A stretch of 64,000 nt of DNA from Paenibacillus sp. RC334 (GCF_030034735.1 NZ_CP125370.1:4154001-4218000), one strand, 5' to 3'. Positions 18,673-28,404 are shown, counted from the stretch's first letter. Numbers and translations: made by a program. The notes: generated by a model from the sequence alone, not told the origin.

Positions 18673-19002
18673 TTACTTCTCGTTCCGAATACCCTCCAGC
18701 AACGAGATCGCTTCGACCAGATGATTGTCAAAAATTTGCCGCGCCACCGCAAGCAGTTCCGTCAAGAGCGGGTCCCGCAACGAGTAAACGACCGTCGTGC
18801 CTTCCTTGATGCTGCTCACCAAATTTTTGGCTCGCAACACGGCCAACTGCTGCGATACGGCAGAGCCTTCGGAACCGAGCGCAGTCTGTAGCTCATTTAC
18901 GTTCCGCTCCCCTTCACTTAACACCTCCAGAATGCGGATGCGCAGAGGGTGAGCCAATGCTTTGAAAAAGTCGGCCTTAAACTTCTGGAGATCCCCTTCC
19001 AT
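18673..19002 (-). CDS. ArsR/SmtB family winged-helix repressor
   Basis: A 109-residue protein with the ArsR signature: FFKALAHPLRIRILEVLSEG, then the recognition helix region GSAVSQQLAVLRAKNLVSSI and a beta wing with TVVYSLRDP. The classic metal motif ELCVCDL is absent (here ERNVNELQ, no cysteines), so it is not an ordinary arsenic or zinc sensor and may sense something else. It is the first gene of an apparent operon with sulP and probably controls it and itself through an inverted repeat upstream. Confidence 0.88.
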   Translation of the reverse strand: MEGDLQKFKADFFKALAHPLRIRILEVLSEGERNVNELQTALGSEGSAVSQQLAVLRAKNLVSSIKEGTTVVYSLRDPLLTELLAVARQIFDNHLVEAISLLEGIRNEK

Positions 19003-19052
19003 GCTTGCTCCGTCCCCCTCACAAAAATTGTCCTGTAAACCATCAACAATCT

Positions 19053-19071
19053 CTGAATATTTGAATATTTA
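19053..19071. promoter_or_regulatory. Candidate ArsR operator
   Basis: CTGAATATTTGAATATTTAG is an AT-rich imperfect palindrome 50 bases upstream of the regulator start, of the kind bound by ArsR-family dimers. Confidence 0.4.
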
Positions 19072-19163
19072 GACAATAACAGGTTTGGGTCATTTGAACT
19101 ATGATCTAACTCACACTTCACTATGATTAAAGTCACATCTTTCCATTCTCCCTCTTTTCAGGG

Positions 19164-19193
19164 TTGACAGCTTCCACAGGTTTCCATTAACAT
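19164..19193 (+). promoter_or_regulatory. Promoter of the rtcB leader
   Basis: Consensus TTGACA (19164-19169), 18 bases, TAACAT (19188-19193). It drives a leader that ends in an intrinsic terminator before rtcB. Confidence 0.55.
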
Positions 19194-19227
19194 AGCAATT
19201 AACTTTAGGAAAAGGGGGGCGACAGAC

Positions 19228-19320
19228 ATGACTGAGCTTTACATGATGGTGACAGACAGGCAGCATGACAAAACCATATATATGAATTTTCGTCTCATCG
19301 GCCCCGTTCGGGCGACATGA
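19228..19320 (+). CDS. Possible leader peptide upstream of rtcB, 30 aa
   Basis: ATG 19228 follows AAAAGGGGGGCGACAGAC, a purine-rich site at fair distance. The 30-residue product MTELYMMVTDRQHDK... resembles nothing I know. It could be a leader peptide coupled to the terminator at 19451-19490, or an accidental frame in a structured RNA. Confidence 0.35.
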   Translation: MTELYMMVTDRQHDKTIYMNFRLIGPVRAT

Positions 19321-19450
19321 TGGGTGACATCGCGCTGTCTGACGGCGTGATTAACCAGGCTTTTTTCTGTATTTAATGCTATTGGAAGAACAGGTTATTT
19401 TACGTATTAATGATGTATAGATCATGACGTGTAATGACACTTTCGGTGCA

Positions 19451-19490
19451 GGAAGCCGTAGACGACAAGTCTGCGGCTTTTTTTATTTTC
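19451..19490 (+). terminator. Intrinsic terminator/attenuator before rtcB
   Basis: AAGCCGTAGAC pairs with GTCTGCGGCTT around five bases, then seven T's. It is about 90 bases upstream of the rtcB start and downstream of the leader promoter, so it could act as attenuator or end a small RNA. Confidence 0.75.
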
Positions 19491-19525
19491 TTTTTTAAAG
19501 CTTAATTTGTAAGTAATTTTAGATT

Positions 19526-19547
19526 TCAGGATTTTGCAAAATCCTGA
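19526..19547. repeat. Family 1 repeat, collapsed copy (palindrome)
   Basis: A perfect 22-bp palindrome with half-site TCAGGATTTTG: the two terminal inverted repeats of the family 1 element joined without its interior. It lies 30 bases before the rtcB start. Confidence 0.65.
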
Positions 19548-19577
19548 TTTACATGAAGAAGGGAACTATCCAACCAT

Positions 19578-21036
19578 ATGAATATACAGCACACAACAGA
19601 CTCGTTCTTAGAAAAGGGACCATACAGCCATCTTATGAAGCTTCCGGCTGGCGATTTGACCGTATATGCTTCTCAGCAGCTTTTCTCCTCGCTGGATTAC
19701 AAGGTGTTCGAGATGGCTAATAACAATTTACAAATTCCCGGTATCCGCTATATGGGCTATACTCCGGATGTGCATGTAGGCGTCGGAACCTGCATCGGCA
19801 CGACAGCGGTATGGGGAATGGAGGACGGCTATGTATCTCCCTCCATCGTCGGCAGCGATATCGGCTGCGGCATGCGCGTACACCTGACAAATTTGCACAA
19901 GGATGCCTTGAAGGAAACCAAGCTGCGACGCAAGCTGGTCAAGACCATTGATAAATATTTGCCGATGGAAGCCCACCAGCGGGGACATTATTCAGATATC
20001 CGGCTGGAGCATATTGTACGCAAGGGCCTGCATGGGTTACCCAATAAATATATTCCAGACAGCTACACGCCTAAAAAATCAACCTCACTCACCCATGTAG
20101 AGCACAGTAAATTCTCATTTGATGAAGAGGTACTTAATCTCGTCGAAGATCGCACGTGGCACCGGGCTCACCGACAGCTTGGCACGCTGGGTGGAGGCAA
20201 TCATTTCGTTGAAATTCAGGCGATTGAGATTGCCGAGCACAACCGTGAAATAGCCGAAGCCTGGGGAATGTTCGACGGTCAGGTTGCCGTCATGGTCCAC
20301 TCCGGATCACGTGCCTGGGGTGGAGCGGTCAGCCAAACCAGCTCGTCTGCCATTGCCAAAGCAATGGGTCGCCTTGGGCTTGGTACCTCTGATCCAAGGT
20401 TGGTATTTGCCCCCTCTGGAGCATCCCGAAGCTGCGCAGTACATCAATATGATGTACTCGGCGCTGAACTATGCGGTGGTGAACCGACATTTGATCGCTT
20501 TTTCCGTGCGTGAAGCCTTCCGTGATGTCTTTGGTACAAAGTGCGAGTTGCGCACCTTGTACGATCTGATGCACAATTATGGTTGGGAGGAATCCCACCC
20601 GGATCACGGTAACGTGTTTGTGCATCGTAAAGGGGCTACCCGCGCCCTTCCAGCCGGACATCCCGACAATCCAAAACCTTACCGGGAAACAGGACATCCG
20701 GCCTTGATTCCCGGCTCTATGGGGACGTCCTCCTATATTATGGTCGGTCTGCCGGGCGGGCAGGATAACTTCCACTCCATTTGCCATGGAGCGGGCCGTA
20801 TCCGTTCACGCTCTGCGACCAAACGGCTCGTAAGTGTGGACGATTTTGCCGGAGCACTTGGTGTAGGGACAGACGACGAGATTGTGGTCAATCAGTCATC
20901 GCTGGAAAGCATTCTCGACGAATCTCCCCAAGCCTACAAAAATGTAGATGATATTATTGAAAGTGTCACCGGGGCAGGACTCGCAGCCGTTGTAGCTAAA
21001 TGCAAGCCGCTGGCCGCCCTGAAAGGAGCCAAATAA
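19578..21036 (+). pseudogene. rtcB: RtcB-type RNA ligase, interrupted by a +1 frameshift
   Basis: Two overlapping frames together make one RtcB protein of about 485 residues. Frame one (19578 onward) carries the metal-site segment VGSDIGCGMRVHL (near residue 95), GGGNHFVEI and MVHSGSRAWGG. Frame two (to 21036) carries ICHGAGRIRSRSA with the histidine that is guanylylated in RtcB. RtcB joins 2',3'-cyclic phosphate and 5'-OH RNA ends with GTP and manganese. The switch maps to a run of five C's at 20410-20414; four C's would restore the frame as VFAPLEHPEAAQ. An assembly error is as likely as real loss. The next gene, an AAA+ ATPase, abuts it. Confidence 0.85.
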
Positions 21037-22317
21037 TTGAGTATAGACATCCCAGCTATTTACGAATTTGATGAACGTACAGATGGGCGTATTACCGGCT
21101 ATGCCGCTTATGCCCGTCTGATCGACGGCATCAGTGAGGCCCTATATAACCGCTATGGCGTAAAATATGAGCTGTATGCCAGCGACGATCCCAATATTGA
21201 GTATTGGGACTTGCTGGAGGAGGACATTCGTTCAGGCAGCCCGGATCTGGAGCATGTGGCACGGGTCTTTGATCGCCTGGAGGAACGTACCATCCAATAT
21301 GACGATGACGGGCCCACTCCAGAATACGGCGTGCACCTGTCTATGCGTAATAATGTATTCGCCTATCCCAAGTGGGGCATCGCGCTGGCGCGGGTTCCCT
21401 TTTTCCGTGAAAATGGCGTATATAATGAAGATTACGTATTTGCGACAGGCGATCAGGAACTGCAAGGCTTCCTCGCGGGGGTACGCGGGCGTGAACGCAA
21501 GCAGAACATGAAGCGGGTCACCGTCTTTACGGACACAAGCCGCGGATTATCCCGGCAGGCGGAGCCGATTACCCGTGCCATTACGCGGGATGACGTTATT
21601 TTGAAAGCGGAAATCAAGCGCGATATTTTCCGTTCACTCGATCAGTTTTTTGAAGCAGATCGTACATTCTATCAGACTTATAATATTCCATACAAACGCG
21701 GTATTCTGCTGTATGGCCATCCGGGCAACGGGAAAACGACGCTTGTTAAATCTATTGCGAGCAGCGTACCAGGTCCGGCCGCCTACTGGCAAATTACGGA
21801 GTATACAACTAGTGAATCGGTCAAAGAGGTGTTCGAGGCGGCTACCCGTCTGGCTCCGATGGTGCTGGTCATTGAGGATATTGATTCCATGCCGCAGGAG
21901 GTTCGTTCCTTTTTCCTGAATACGCTTGATGGCGCTACTTCCAAGGAGGGCATCTTCCTGATCGGAACGACCAATTATCCCGAAAAAATTGATCCGGGTC
22001 TGATGAACCGGGCGGGTCGTTTCGATCGCGCCTATGAAATCAGTCTGCCGGACGAAGCGCTGCGACTGGCGTATCTCAAGCTGCGCAACTTCCTTATTTT
22101 TGCAGGAGAGACAGGTACACAGAAGGCAGCAGCGATGACTGACGGCTTCTCCCTGGCTCAGCTCGGCGAGCTGTATGTCAGCACTGCTCTGGAATGGCAT
22201 GAGAGTGGAAAAACAGATATTGAGCTGATTATTAAAGGTATGAGAGGCGAGCTTGATAAGAGCCGTAAGCAGGACTGGTTAAAAAATGTGGCCGAAGGAC
22301 GCGTTGGATTCTTCTAA
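21037..22317 (+). CDS. AAA+ ATPase coupled to rtcB, 426 aa
   Basis: TTG 21037 begins immediately after the rtcB stop (TAA TTG), so the two are translationally linked. The C-terminal half is an AAA+ module: Walker [10 protein letters not shown] (near residue 228), Walker B VLVIEDID (near 282), sensor 1 [10 protein letters not shown] and the arginine-finger region MNRAGRFDR, closest in style to the BCS1/proteasome-ATPase branch. The N-terminal 190 residues are an unrecognised domain with many acidic residues. A role in remodelling RtcB or its RNA substrate is inference from coupling. A terminator follows. Confidence 0.85.
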   Translation: MSIDIPAIYEFDERTDGRITGYAAYARLIDGISEALYNRYGVKYELYASDDPNIEYWDLLEEDIRSGSPDLEHVARVFDRLEERTIQYDDDGPTPEYGVHLSMRNNVFAYPKWGIALARVPFFRENGVYNEDYVFATGDQELQGFLAGVRGRERKQNMKRVTVFTDTSRGLSRQAEPITRAITRDDVILKAEIKRDIFRSLDQFFEADRTFYQTYNIPYKRGILLYGHPGNGKTTLVKSIASSVPGPAAYWQITEYTTSESVKEVFEAATRLAPMVLVIEDIDSMPQEVRSFFLNTLDGATSKEGIFLIGTTNYPEKIDPGLMNRAGRFDRAYEISLPDEALRLAYLKLRNFLIFAGETGTQKAAAMTDGFSLAQLGELYVSTALEWHESGKTDIELIIKGMRGELDKSRKQDWLKNVAEGRVGFF

Positions 22318-22326
22318 ATCATCATA

Positions 22327-22381
22327 AAAAGGAAGAACCTCTGATGCCCATAATGGCGCATTTAGAGGTTCTTCTTTTTTC
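22327..22381. terminator. Terminator between the AAA+ gene and the amino-acid ABC operon
   Basis: GGAAGAACCTCT pairs with AGAGGTTCTTC, followed on the plus strand by TTTTTT. With A-rich flank on the other side it may serve both converging units. Confidence 0.85.
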
Positions 22382-22392
22382 CAGCTTCATTT

Positions 22393-23145
22393 TTATTCTG
22401 TTTCCCCGCTCAACCGATTTAAAAACTGAATAGCTCGTGAACTGGTGGGCTGCTCCAGAACCTCATGTGGCGTCCCCTGTTCAACGATCACACCCTGATC
22501 CATCAAAATCACATGGTCCGCGACCTCAGCGGCAAACTTCATTTCATGGGTGACAATGACCATGGTCATGCCTTCGGCAGCCAGTTGCTTCATAACTTTA
22601 AGCACCTCACCTACCAGCTCGGGGTCAAGCGCAGAGGTCGGCTCGTCGAACAATAGCACCTCAGGTTCGACCGCCATTGCCCGGGCAATACCGACGCGTT
22701 GCTGCTGTCCGCCCGACAACTGATGGGGATAGGATTCCGCTTTGTCAGCCAGTCCCACCTTTTTAAGCAGCTCCAATGCGCGTTTGCGTGCCTCGTCCTT
22801 GTTTTTCTTTTGAACGGTGACTTGTCCCTCCATTACGTTTTGAACTGCTGTCATATGCGGAAACAGGTTGTAGGATTGAAACACCATACCCGTTCGCTTG
22901 CGCAGCGCCAAGATGCTTTCCTGCCGCAGCTTCGTTCCTTTGGCAAAATTCAGTGCAATATCCCCCACCTGAATCTCACCCTGATCGGGAACCTCCAGCA
23001 AATTCAGACAGCGCAAAAGCGTTGTTTTTCCAGAGCCGGACGGGCCGATGATTACCAGCACCTTCCCTTTATCCAACGTCACATTAACACCCTTCAGCAC
23101 TTCCAGCGAGCCGAACGATTTGTGTATATTCCGAATTTGGATCAC
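22393..23145 (-). CDS. Polar amino-acid ABC transporter ATP-binding protein (cystine type)
   Basis: Complete ABC ATPase of 250 residues: Walker [10 protein letters not shown] (near 34), Q-loop [12 protein letters not shown], signature [15 protein letters not shown], Walker [16 protein letters not shown] and the switch histidine in IVTHEMKFA. The sequence style ([25 protein letters not shown]) is that of the GlnQ/TcyC group. It is the last gene of a three-gene unit with a permease and a binding protein and energises import across the cytoplasmic membrane. Confidence 0.92.
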   Translation of the reverse strand: MIQIRNIHKSFGSLEVLKGVNVTLDKGKVLVIIGPSGSGKTTLLRCLNLLEVPDQGEIQVGDIALNFAKGTKLRQESILALRKRTGMVFQSYNLFPHMTAVQNVMEGQVTVQKKNKDEARKRALELLKKVGLADKAESYPHQLSGGQQQRVGIARAMAVEPEVLLFDEPTSALDPELVGEVLKVMKQLAAEGMTMVIVTHEMKFAAEVADHVILMDQGVIVEQGTPHEVLEQPTSSRAIQFLNRLSGETE

Positions 23146-23158
23146 CGTACAATCTCCT

Positions 23159-23827
23159 TTATCTGACGGAAAAACGGCTCAGCCGCTTCTCCAGGTAATT
23201 TTGCAGCACGGTCAATACGGTGCTAAACAGCAGATAAATAACCCCCGCCTCGGTATACACCAATAACGGCTCATACGTGGTGGCTACAATCTGGTTAGCT
23301 GTTCTGAACATTTCCACATAGGTGATCGTCGCAGCTAGCGAAGTATCCTTTACCAAACTGATGAAAGAATTCGCTAACGGCGGTACGGACACACGGGCTG
23401 CTTGCGGAAGCACGATACGTCGCAGCACTTGCCAGCGCGTCATCCCCAAGGAGTAGCCAGCCTCCCATTGACCTTCCTGAATGGATATGATAGCCGCACG
23501 CATAATTTCGGAGCCATAAGCCCCCACGCTGAGCGTAAAGCCGATCACTGAAGCAATGAAAGGGTCCAGCGTAATGCCAACTGAAGGCAAGCCGTAGAAA
23601 ATAATATACAATTGCACCAGCAACGGTGTTCCCCGAATCACCCACACATAGAAGCCGGAAATCAGCTTAAGTACTTTCCATTTGGACAGTCGAGCCAACG
23701 CCGTAACCAGCGCCAGTATCAAGCCCAGAGCAAAAGAGATAAGTGTGAGCGGAATCGTGAAAGAAACCCCTGCTTTCAGCAGAGGCAGTAATGAATCGAT
23801 AATAATTTGTATCTGGCGATCATCCAT
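23159..23827 (-). CDS. Polar amino-acid ABC transporter permease (cystine type)
   Basis: The 222-residue membrane protein has about five helices and the HisM/GlnP-family EAA loop [20 protein letters not shown] (near 130-150) that docks on the ATPase. The N-terminal [16 protein letters not shown] and [19 protein letters not shown] are typical of the group; similarity looks closest to TcyB. It lies 13 bases upstream of the ATPase gene and is translated with it. Confidence 0.92.
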   Translation of the reverse strand: MDDRQIQIIIDSLLPLLKAGVSFTIPLTLISFALGLILALVTALARLSKWKVLKLISGFYVWVIRGTPLLVQLYIIFYGLPSVGITLDPFIASVIGFTLSVGAYGSEIMRAAIISIQEGQWEAGYSLGMTRWQVLRRIVLPQAARVSVPPLANSFISLVKDTSLAATITYVEMFRTANQIVATTYEPLLVYTEAGVIYLLFSTVLTVLQNYLEKRLSRFSVR

Positions 23828-23901
23828 TGTGCAGACATCCTTTAAAAAGATAAGTTTGCGAAAGTCCGGTTCGACATGGCGAGACTCCGGTTATTCGTGT
23901 G

Positions 23902-24762
23902 TTATTTGGATACGTCGGCTCCAAAATATTTCTCGGAAATTTTCAGATACGTACCGTCAGCCTTCATGTCAGCCAGCGCTTTGTTGACTTCCTTGATCAA
24001 GTCTTCACTGCCTTTATTAAAAACAGCCGCGCTGTGTGAAGCATCTGGAGATTCATCTACCTTTTTGATGGGAGCGTCAGGCTTTTGCTTCTTCAAATCA
24101 AGATAGGACAAACCATCATTGACGGTCGCATCCACTCGTTTGGATGTCAGGAGATCAATCGCCTGATTGAATCCATCCGTTGCCACAATTTCCGCGCCAT
24201 TGCTCTTCGCGATTTGAGTCAGGTTACTGGTCAGGGATTGCCCGGCCTTTTTACCTTTCAGATCAGCAAACTTTTTGATGTCATTATTATCCTCGCTCAC
24301 GATCAGCACTGCCTTGGAGACAATGTACGGATCGGAGAAATCGTATTTTTGCTTGCGCTCATCGGTAATGGACACTTCATTGAACACCGTGTCAAACCGT
24401 TTGGAGTTCAATCCCGCGAATATACCATCCCATTGCGTCTCGATAAACTCCGGCTGTACGCCCAGACGCTTACTTACTTCAGTTGCAATATCGACGTCGA
24501 AGCCTGTCAGCTTACCAGCAGCATCATGGTAGGTAAATGGAGCATAGGTACCTTCCGTACCGATTCGCAGCTTGCCGCTCGCTTTTACAGATTCCAAAGT
24601 AGCTGTGGCGGTTATATCTGCTTTTCCATTAGTAGACCCGGCATCCCCGGTAGAAGCATTATTTGAATTAGCACCTTTGTCGTTGTTGCCGCAGGCCGAA
24701 ACCAGCAAAGCCATTACGATCAGTACGACTGGTAAAAATCTAAATTTTTTCATGTTAACCAC
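23902..24762 (-). CDS. Amino-acid (cystine-type) binding lipoprotein
   Basis: The protein begins with a lipobox, LLVSACGNN, so it is anchored to the outer face of the membrane. The mature part is a type 3 solute-binding protein: SGKLRIGTEGTYAPFTYHDA, LTGFDVDIATEVSKRLG, VEFIETQWDGIFAGL-like segment, and FNEVSITDERKQKYDFSDPY. These match the FliY/TcyA/TcyJ branch. GTG 24762 is preceded by AAGGAAAAGAGT at ideal spacing; ATG 24753 is an alternative. It is the first gene of the operon. Confidence 0.9.
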   Translation of the reverse strand: MVNMKKFRFLPVVLIVMALLVSACGNNDKGANSNNASTGDAGSTNGKADITATATLESVKASGKLRIGTEGTYAPFTYHDAAGKLTGFDVDIATEVSKRLGVQPEFIETQWDGIFAGLNSKRFDTVFNEVSITDERKQKYDFSDPYIVSKAVLIVSEDNNDIKKFADLKGKKAGQSLTSNLTQIAKSNGAEIVATDGFNQAIDLLTSKRVDATVNDGLSYLDLKKQKPDAPIKKVDESPDASHSAAVFNKGSEDLIKEVNKALADMKADGTYLKISEKYFGADVSK

Positions 24763-24809
24763 ACTCTTTTCCTTTTTCTTGATAACCTAGCACTTAGCTG
24801 GCTCATTGA

Positions 24810-24838
24810 ATAGTACATCATTCATTTTTACACGTCAA
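24810..24838 (-). promoter_or_regulatory. Promoter of the amino-acid ABC operon
   Basis: On the minus strand TTGACG (24838-24833), 17 bases, TACTAT (24815-24810), some 50 bases upstream of the binding-protein start. I looked for a CymR or S-box element and did not find a convincing one. Confidence 0.6.
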
Positions 24839-25050
24839 TGCTTTTATCCAATAATCCCTATGCAAAAGGTGAGCTATAGCATTTCTGGGCCCAAAGTTAT
24901 CCTAGGTTGACTCATTCATAGACAGACTATTCATTTTATCTATCCTCACAGTAACTTTTTTCTGTACCTTTACGTCCAAGGTTTCGTATAATTGATTTCA
25001 ATATGAAGATTAGTAATATTTACCTCGTTTTCGATTGAAAGGAAGGCATT

Positions 25051-26352
25051 ATGGAAACCCAAAATTCAACCCTATCCTCTGCTTCACCCGAAGGAAGACG
25101 TTCAGCTTGGGCCACCTTCACTTCGCCTTTAAGGCAATCCAAAGCGTTCACTCTTCTGTGGCTTGGACATTGGATCGCTATGCTGGGAACCTCAGTCACC
25201 ACCGTCATTTTGCCACTGGTTATCTATTCCCTGACGGGCTCGACTACAATCATGGGCCTGGCGATGACTGTCTATATGCTGCCTAACGTGCTTATTCTGC
25301 CCTTTGCAGGGATGATTGTAGATCGGATCGACCGAATCCGTCTGCTTCTGTTCACCAACATTGCCCGCTTTGGGCTGATGTTCGCTGCGGCGGTGCTGAT
25401 GTTTACCGACGGGATGAAACTGCCGTATCTGTTCGTTGGCCTTGCCTTATACGGATTGATGGACGGTATCTTTAATCCGGCTTATTCTGCCCTGCGCGCA
25501 CAGGTGTTTACGCCGGACATTCGCAATGCGGCTAACGCGCTCAGTCAGATTAGTATTCAAGCCGTCCGCCTTCTCGGCCCTCCACTGGGCGGCTTCATTG
25601 TATCCTTCACCTCACCAGGGATCGGCTTTGGTCTGGATTCTGTCGCCTATCTGATATCTTTTGCCTGCTTCTGGATGCTGAGCAGTCATTTGGCCTCGCT
25701 CATCGGTGAGCGCCAGGCAAATGCAGAACAACAGGATCAGGAAGGTCAGCATTTTCTCAAAGATTTTATTGCGGGCTTTACGATTCTTAAAAGTCATCCG
25801 TGGCTGTGGATTACGATTCTGGCTTTTTCCTTCATTAATATTTGTTACTCAGGCATTATTGCAGTACTCATTCCGTGGCTGTTCAAGGTTCATCATAGCT
25901 ACAGTCCAGTCGTGTATGGCGTTGCGATGGCAAGTAGCGGCGTCGGCGCTATGCTGGGTGCCTTTGTATACGGGTCGCGCAAGCACTGGAAGCATCGCGG
26001 CCTGCTCGCTTACCTCGGGGCTTTTGTCAGCGGGCTTGCTTTATTATTGTTGTCTGTAGTCACCTGGATGCCGGGACTGATTATGAGCATGATGCTTGAA
26101 GGGTTCGGCATTATGATATTTGCGATCATTTGGGAAACAAGCCTTCAGGAAATGGTTCCCGCCGAATCCTTTGGCCGTGTAGCCAGTCTGGATCTGATGT
26201 TTTCCTTTGCCTTACTGCCCTTAGGCTATCTGGCTGTGGGTTCGATGGCGGACAAGCTTGGCGGCATTTTCACTATCAGTCTGTTTTCAACCGTTGGCAT
26301 GTGCATCGTGTTGGGCGTTTTATGTGTGCCTCATATCAGGCGGTTTCAATAA
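25051..26352 (+). CDS. MFS exporter, DHA3/enterobactin-exporter-like, 433 aa
   Basis: GAAAGGAAGG precedes ATG 25051. Twelve membrane helices are visible, with the MFS loop 2-3 motif degenerate as GMIVDRIDRIRLLLF (near 90) and a family-typical RAQVFTPDIRNAANALSQI. The closest groups are macrolide and siderophore exporters (MFS_3). The substrate is not readable. A TATAAT near 24987 may be its -10, but no good -35 is seen. The gene is monocistronic with a terminator. Confidence 0.85.
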   Translation: METQNSTLSSASPEGRRSAWATFTSPLRQSKAFTLLWLGHWIAMLGTSVTTVILPLVIYSLTGSTTIMGLAMTVYMLPNVLILPFAGMIVDRIDRIRLLLFTNIARFGLMFAAAVLMFTDGMKLPYLFVGLALYGLMDGIFNPAYSALRAQVFTPDIRNAANALSQISIQAVRLLGPPLGGFIVSFTSPGIGFGLDSVAYLISFACFWMLSSHLASLIGERQANAEQQDQEGQHFLKDFIAGFTILKSHPWLWITILAFSFINICYSGIIAVLIPWLFKVHHSYSPVVYGVAMASSGVGAMLGAFVYGSRKHWKHRGLLAYLGAFVSGLALLLLSVVTWMPGLIMSMMLEGFGIMIFAIIWETSLQEMVPAESFGRVASLDLMFSFALLPLGYLAVGSMADKLGGIFTISLFSTVGMCIVLGVLCVPHIRRFQ

Positions 26353-26407
26353 AAAAAGCTGCTCCTGCAGGTTCATTTGCGAACCTTGCGGGAAGCAGCT
26401 TCTTTTC
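26353..26407 (+). terminator. Terminator after the MFS exporter gene
   Basis: AAGCTGCT pairs with AGCAGCTT, with an inner GGTTC/GAACC helix, followed by CTTTT. Confidence 0.8.
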
Positions 26408-26458
26408 ATTTTGTAGCCTTATGCCCTATAAGGGCTAGTGGAATCGATTCATTATGTG

Positions 26459-26716
26459 TTAGCCTCTGTTCCGTCCAACGGAACGGAAGATCAAACTTAC
26501 GATAACAACCAGCACAATCGCACCAATTAATGCAGGGACAATGTAGAACGATCCGATTTCAGGACCCCAGTCGCCCAGAATCAAGCCACCCAACCATCCA
26601 CCGATAAAACCAGCGATAATGTTACCAATCACGCCACCCGGAACATCACGACCTGCGATAATTCCTGCCAACCAACCAATAATACCTCCAACAATCAATG
26701 CCCATAACCAACTCAT
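26459..26716 (-). CDS. GlsB/YeaQ/YmgE family small membrane protein, 85 aa
   Basis: AGGTGAAGTAAA precedes the ATG. Three hydrophobic segments and glycine-rich loops (IIGWLAGIIAGRDVPGGVIG, NIIAGFIGGWLGGLILG) are the signature of the transglycosylase-associated/GlsB family. Members are general-stress membrane proteins, best studied in Enterococcus faecalis, with no known enzymatic activity. The gene is alone. Confidence 0.92.
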   Translation of the reverse strand: MSWLWALIVGGIIGWLAGIIAGRDVPGGVIGNIIAGFIGGWLGGLILGDWGPEIGSFYIVPALIGAIVLVVIVSLIFRSVGRNRG

Positions 26717-27013
26717 TTTACTTCACCTCATTTAAGTTTTTATCGTTGTGTTCTATTATTAACCACTCGAACTCCTTTTGAACACGTTGAGCACAAATGG
26801 TTAATATTACCTAATGAACAGAACAATGACTTAGGAGCTTGATACCATCCTACGTGCCTAACTGCTTATTTATAACCCTTGTGTGAAAAGTGTGTATAAA
26901 ATACAGTCATCCTTGTATTCCTGCTTTTTTTGTGCCATCCTCACATTATGGCTTCATTGAAGTCGCTTCATGCATACGTTGCAAAAATAACAGATGATAA
27001 GGAGTGACCCCAA
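26717..27013. other. Non-coding spacer
   Basis: About 300 bases between the divergent genes. I see ordinary AT-rich promoter-like DNA, no convincing -35/-10 pair and no repeat. Confidence 0.4.
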
Positions 27014-27277
27014 CTGGAGTGTCGTGTCGGATGCGCCGCGTGCTGTATTGCTATTACGATTTCATCTCCTATTCCCGGCATGCCTGATGGAAAACCGGCT
27101 GGTGTCCCTTGCCCACAGCTCACTTCGGATAACCGTTGCCGATTGTTTGGCAAGCCTGAGCGGCCAGCCGTATGCAGTGGATTTCATGCTGATGAGGATA
27201 CGTGCGGAAGCACAAACGAAGAAGCATTTGAGCTGCTGAGAGAGCTGGAAGAGTCTACTCTACCGGGTAAAGCTTGA
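27014..27277 (+). CDS. YkgJ-type zinc/iron cysteine-cluster protein with probable CTG start, 87 aa
   Basis: From 27014 the frame reads LECRVGCAACCIAITISSPI, then PGMPDGKPAGVPCPQL and CRLFGKPERPAVCSG. The cysteine cluster CRVGCAACC is the defining part of the YkgJ (CxxCxxCC) family and would be lost if ATG 27080 were used. TGA lies four codons upstream, so the only place for a start is CTG 27014, which has AAGGAG nine bases before it; family members usually begin M-x-C-R. I conclude initiation at CTG, or a mutated ATG. The metal-binding function is unknown. Confidence 0.75.
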   Translation: MECRVGCAACCIAITISSPIPGMPDGKPAGVPCPQLTSDNRCRLFGKPERPAVCSGFHADEDTCGSTNEEAFELLRELEESTLPGKA

Positions 27278-27317
27278 GTAGATACTCGTTCTATATATGA
27301 AGGAGGATTTTTTCACT

Positions 27318-28267
27318 ATGAATTTCATTGAAAAAAGAATTGCCGAATTGAAGCAGTATCAACCGGATCTGACCGCCCCGAAGGACATCGAGCAGTTCTG
27401 GGACAAAACACTGGAAGATGTACAGGCTAAACCCGTGTGTGCGTTCAAAACACCAGTGGAAACGCCGTATCCTCATATTCATGCCTCACGGGTTACCTTT
27501 GAAGGTGTAGATGATACGCCGCTGCATGCATGTATATACGCCCCCAATTTGCCGGAAATCAAAAGCTGCCGTGTATTGTCCTTTTCCATGGCTACACAGG
27601 TGGCAAGGGCTATCCTGAGGATTACTCGTCCTGGCTGATGCTTGGCTTTGCTGTATTTGCCGTAGATGTACGCGGTCAGGGTGGTGAAACAGGAGATCGT
27701 TTGGATGATCCTCATGGTACGGTTAAAGGCTGGGTAACGAAAGGAATCCTGGATAAGGATACCTGCTACTACAAAACGATAACGACAGATGCCCTCAGAG
27801 CCGTAGATTGGGTGGCAGAGCAGCCGGATGTGGATGCGAGCAAAATTGTAATCTCTGGGGCTAGCCAGGGCGGCGGACTTGCATTAATGGTAGCTGCACT
27901 CAGTGATAAAGCTGCTGTTACGGTGGCTGACATTCCTAATATGTGCCATATGGATTTTGGTATGATGAATTCTACCAGCTCGCTGACGGAAGCTGCCGAA
28001 TTCGCAAACCGATTTCCAGAGCATTTGGAGCAGGTGCTACATACATTAAGTTATTTTGACGTGATGAATCTTGCTCATCGCATTCATATTCCTGTCATGG
28101 TATCAGTGGGACTCAAGGATACCGTATGTATGCCGGAAACGATTTTTGCCGCATATAATCGCATTGAATCGCCCAAAACGATTGAAATTTATCCATTTAC
28201 CGGTCATTGGGTGGACGGCTTTCAAAGACGTAAAACTGCTGAGTTTTTAGTGAAGGCATTCAATTAA
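27318..28267 (+). pseudogene. Acetylxylan esterase/cephalosporin-C deacetylase, frameshifted
   Basis: AGGAGG at 27301 precedes ATG 27318. Frame one gives the N-terminus (NFIEKRIAELKQYQPDLT...DDTPLHA); frame two gives the rest from YIRPQFAGNQKLPC to the end, together about 316 residues, the length of AXE1-family esterases. The triad is intact: Ser in GASQGG, Asp in VGLKDTVC, His in FTGHWVDG. One base is missing near 27530-27536; TGG TAT there would restore the usual HAWYI. The family removes acetyl groups from xylo-oligosaccharides and lies here near an endoglucanase. Real loss or an assembly error cannot be told apart. Confidence 0.85.
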
Positions 28268-28404
28268 ATTAGTTTCCGGTGCACAAAAAAAGAACACCAC
28301 GCGTCAATCTGCGCAATGCTCTCTTCTCTGCTGCACCGGGGCTAGTCCCGCTTGAGGGGCTTAAGGAGCAGATCCTCGAATCTCACTCGACCTTTACTAA
28401 AATA

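Noticed and set aside
24763..25050. S-box riboswitch or CymR site upstream of the cystine-type importer
   Set aside because: I could not find the conserved S-box core or the CymR palindrome; only a plain promoter is visible.
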